Notes under the pieces: generated by a model | Databases searched by the model: none | The model's input: only the letters and a program-made list of their open reading frames with translations | Told to the model about the DNA's origin: nothing | DNA from: Tenacibaculum holothuriorum | GTDB taxonomy: Bacteria > Bacteroidota > Bacteroidia > Flavobacteriales > Flavobacteriaceae | Direction of reading: 5' to 3' | Length of the DNA: 64,000 nucleotides | Assembly: GCF_002120225.1 (NCBI RefSeq) | Contig: NZ_LAPZ01000013.1 | Location: 47,993 to 111,992 of the forward strand | Part shown: piece after piece, positions 62,601 through 64,000 of the stretch | Layout of the letters: every line of letters starts with the position of its first letter | Numbering within the stretch: the stretch's first letter is position 1 | Made by a program: the position numbers and the translations under genes

Positions 62601-64000
62601 AACTTATGTGGAGTAACACAAGTATTACTGGAAGGAACTTTAGGTTCAAATGGAACATGGCATTACATTAGCTCTTCACCTGCTGGAGCTACAACTCCAA
62701 CAATAACTTATCCAAATGGAGGTACATCTGGTAATATAGCTTCTGCTGTAATAGAACCAAATTATGAGTATATTTTTGAATATAGATTACCCTCAGACCC
62801 AGCTTGTCCTAGTTTAGATGTTGACGATACAGTGACTGTAAGAAATTTTGAAGCTCCAGATGCTATTGCTGGTTCTGATATTGAGGTGTGTAATTTAACA
62901 ACTACTCCTAATATGGCAGCAACGTCAGTTACTTCTCCAAATAGAGGTAGATGGCGTTTCATTTCATCATTAAGTACGTCTGGAGTACCTACACCAACAT
63001 TTGATAATAACCAATTAGCAACAACACAAGTAAATGGATTAACACAGCCAGGAACCTATTACTTTAGATGGGAAACAGATAATGGTACTAATACTTGTAG
63101 GAAATCTGATGATATGGTGATTATTGTAAGACCAGAATCTAATGCTGGTACAGATACTTCAATGTGTATTGTAGGAGGAACTTTAGATGCTGAAACTCCT
63201 ACATCAGGAACAGGAACTTGGAGTTTTGTAAGTAGTACTAATGCTGCTTTAAACGCAAGTGATGTGACTTTTTCTAATAATAAAAACCCAAAATCAAATA
63301 TAACTTTTAGTTCAAATGTTTTAGATAATGATGTAATAACGCTGCAATGGGTGTTAAATTTTCCAGATATAAATGGAGTAGCATCTACATGTAATGCTAC
63401 CGATACGGTGAATATAGAAGTTAATGCAGCTACAGCAACTGTTTTATCACCTTTAATAACGACCAATAGTTGTTTTGGACTTAACAATGGAACATTAACA
63501 ACTGTAGCTTCTGCAGGAGTAGCTCCATATACATATAATTTATTGTATTCAACTACGGCTGGAGGAACATATATTAACTCGCCTCAAACAGATGGAGATA
63601 CAGATGGAAGTTATACAGGTTTGCAACCAGGTTTCTATAAAGTTGAAGTTCAAGATTCTCAACTTTGTGGAACTGTAACATCTGCACCTATAGAGGTTCA
63701 GATAGATTTTTTATGTGGAGTAAGTGTAAGCTCTAATCAAATAATATGTGATGGAGACTTACCTGCTGATATTAGTGTTTTTGGTGTAGTTGGAGGAAGT
63801 GTAGAGAAATGGCAGAAATCAGAAAGTCCAACATTTGCTAGTGGCATTACTGATATTATGGCTGCAACTACTACATTATCTGGAATTACTATTGGAAGCC
63901 TTACAACTACAACTTATTTCAGAGCAGTAATAAATTACGGAATATTTGGTACAGTATATTCTCCAGTAATTACAGTCACAGTTCAAGATACAGTCACTGC
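59637..64000 (+). CDS. Giant secreted PKD/Ig-like and SprB-repeat protein, C-terminus outside window
   Basis: Open from ATG at 59637 to the window end (1454 complete codons). Signal peptide to about residue 24 (NKLFGQ). At least thirteen ~85-110-residue modules follow, each opening with a phrase like NAGxDxxIC, then GxWxxxSGP and GxYxFxWxVS. These are PKD/Ig-like beta-sandwiches. Residues about 1276-1355 form a SprB-like repeat (SCFGLNNGTLT, GVAPYTYN, GLQPGFYKVEVQD); a different Ig-like module follows. No C-terminal sorting domain is seen, as it would lie beyond the edge. Likely exported by the type IX system to the surface for adhesion or gliding. Confidence 0.85.
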   Translation, partial: MKKKYLLILIALILYSVPNKLFGQTSPNCSVNAGAATTYCEGEEIELNGSGNNRVNESTIQWTQVSGPPINFSDSTIYKPLIIGATGGNTYVFRLTVTCNNGLPTSQDVSITVRNAPTASAGVDILGCPGNYPISGTIPTGPPTFTGTWSIIGNNNAGVSITDPSSASTTINLGEGNAGQTTLEWRVSDGDSSTCDGVSRITVTNIGGVDPVEAGPDVTKSSCFDVNTSHTFNASFGGINIGGQLGQWELVSGPSTPTFNNVNNNQATVSGLIEGVYEFKWKVSGPCVNGEDTVTITVPDPAGSVTNATTLLPNRNIRICDPSVTQLNLDGEPPLKPGETVQWEIVNNPGNTASFSSSSTVTTSTLFTPTVYGLSNTAGGNNATYRFRYTVTSANGLCTDSDIVRVRFVKNTLSVELTDDGTPSECIFATLNAQNEVDVTFGITKENPRINVPTRYQIVSGPITTGIINLGTRNSFTRKFTRIGTYVVRAYREPRGSTDIGCTTASDDIMVKISGTAEGANAGTDQFICSSSFPPNEVSLAGNTVIQGVGTWSKVSGPTGSSEIIENPNSASTKVTNLSNGVYYFRWSISSGPQGELLSSNSDEVKVVVSNSTLTYTNIAGSDVTICAGAYQLDGRDLLENERGKWSLISTNPAGNEAGVTFSSETDPKAIVNGLQKNIQYTFQYELTNGCTNLTDTVTLTVNNNDGPSAANAGDDICTTASTVNLAATIVTGGTGEWVKVSGPIGGNITNINDPTTSITSLQEGNYVYRWSVDGGAACPNNTTSDTVIVSIVPNTPYNAGADQDICGSNTITLSAATPVSQGEWVQTYGSGGWNFAMVSDVNNPNATIQNLSDGIYEFEWRVSTASCATNDKMSFSIANQPTAPNAGADKTICANSGNLEATPVVQGMGVWSFESGPNNPSITDISDPTTEIRGLVTGTYVFKWTTSPNEPPRDPSKPNCNNLVNSDLVTITVVAPANAGGNNSGVINLCGVTQVLLEGTLGSNGTWHYISSSPAGATTPTITYPNGGTSGNIASAVIEPNYEYIFEYRLPSDPACPSLDVDDTVTVRNFEAPDAIAGSDIEVCNLTTTPNMAATSVTSPNRGRWRFISSLSTSGVPTPTFDNNQLATTQVNGLTQPGTYYFRWETDNGTNTCRKSDDMVIIVRPESNAGTDTSMCIVGGTLDAETPTSGTGTWSFVSSTNAALNASDVTFSNNKNPKSNITFSSNVLDNDVITLQWVLNFPDINGVASTCNATDTVNIEVNAATATVLSPLITTNSCFGLNNGTLTTVASAGVAPYTYNLLYSTTAGGTYINSPQTDGDTDGSYTGLQPGFYKVEVQDSQLCGTVTSAPIEVQIDFLCGVSVSSNQIICDGDLPADISVFGVVGGSVEKWQKSESPTFASGITDIMAATTTLSGITIGSLTTTTYFRAVINYGIFGTVYSPVITVTVQDTVT

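Overview
The window looks like a chromosome segment from a marine-type member of the Flavobacteriaceae (Bacteroidota), perhaps Tenacibaculum or a close relative; the genus is a guess. The reasons are very AT-rich DNA, almost no Shine-Dalgarno sequences, promoters that fit the Bacteroidota pattern (TTG / about 19-22 bp / TAnnTTTG), many SPII lipoproteins and -AQ/-SQ signal peptides, a urocanase and an asparagine synthetase of the types found in this phylum, and a giant repeat protein of the gliding/T9SS type. I see no tRNA, rRNA, CRISPR array, insertion sequence or prophage.

Layout. 1-11.4 kb (minus strand): amidohydrolase lipoprotein (cut by the window edge), DoxX-like protein, M28 peptidase, a DinB-like gene flanked by 25-bp direct repeats, an alanine/glycine:Na+ symporter, a membrane-anchored LuxR-type regulator, a plug-less outer-membrane barrel and a 1005-residue TPR protein. 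11.5-14.2 kb: FtsE and two glycosyltransferases. 14.4-22.4 kb (minus): malate dehydrogenase, a DUF6588 protein, GyrB, an AraC regulator, a small secreted protein, asparagine synthetase B. 22.6-29.4 kb (plus): a complete trpEGDCFBA operon behind a Trp-rich leader peptide and an attenuator, with interspersed repeats in its three widest gaps. 29.5-37.2 kb: a stand-alone TonB plug protein, a Tricorn-like protease, an ECF sigma factor with a membrane partner, and a GbsR/MarR regulator with three small membrane proteins and a DUF2071 protein. 37.2-46.3 kb: fused isobutyryl-CoA mutase IcmF, small proteins, and a LysR regulator divergent from hutH-hutU. 46.4-52.7 kb: DUF4136 lipoprotein, an ABC ATPase with an ABC-permease/M1-aminopeptidase fusion, DUF5522 and DUF4197 proteins. 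53-59 kb: a BtuF-like protein and PyrF (minus), then a probable operon of permease, two thioredoxin-fold lipoproteins, TpiA, PrmA, ClpS and a small protein. 59.0-59.6 kb is non-coding and full of inverted repeats. From 59.6 kb to the end runs the first 1454 codons of a giant secreted protein with PKD/Ig-like and SprB-like modules.

Most genes are housekeeping or typical of the phylum. The best regulatory story is the trp leader: its promoter lies so close to the leader start codon that the leader mRNA should have almost no 5' UTR, yet it shows three consecutive Trp codons, a candidate antiterminator and a strong terminator. Other points for follow-up are the DinB cassette with its 25-bp duplication, the GbsR palindrome that recurs before the next gene, the receptor plug without a barrel, the thioredoxin pair in which one member has lost its second active-site Cys, and the structured, repeat-bounded leader of the giant adhesin. 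I found no clearly new multi-gene defence or biosynthetic system; the GbsR membrane-protein cassette is the least explained gene group.
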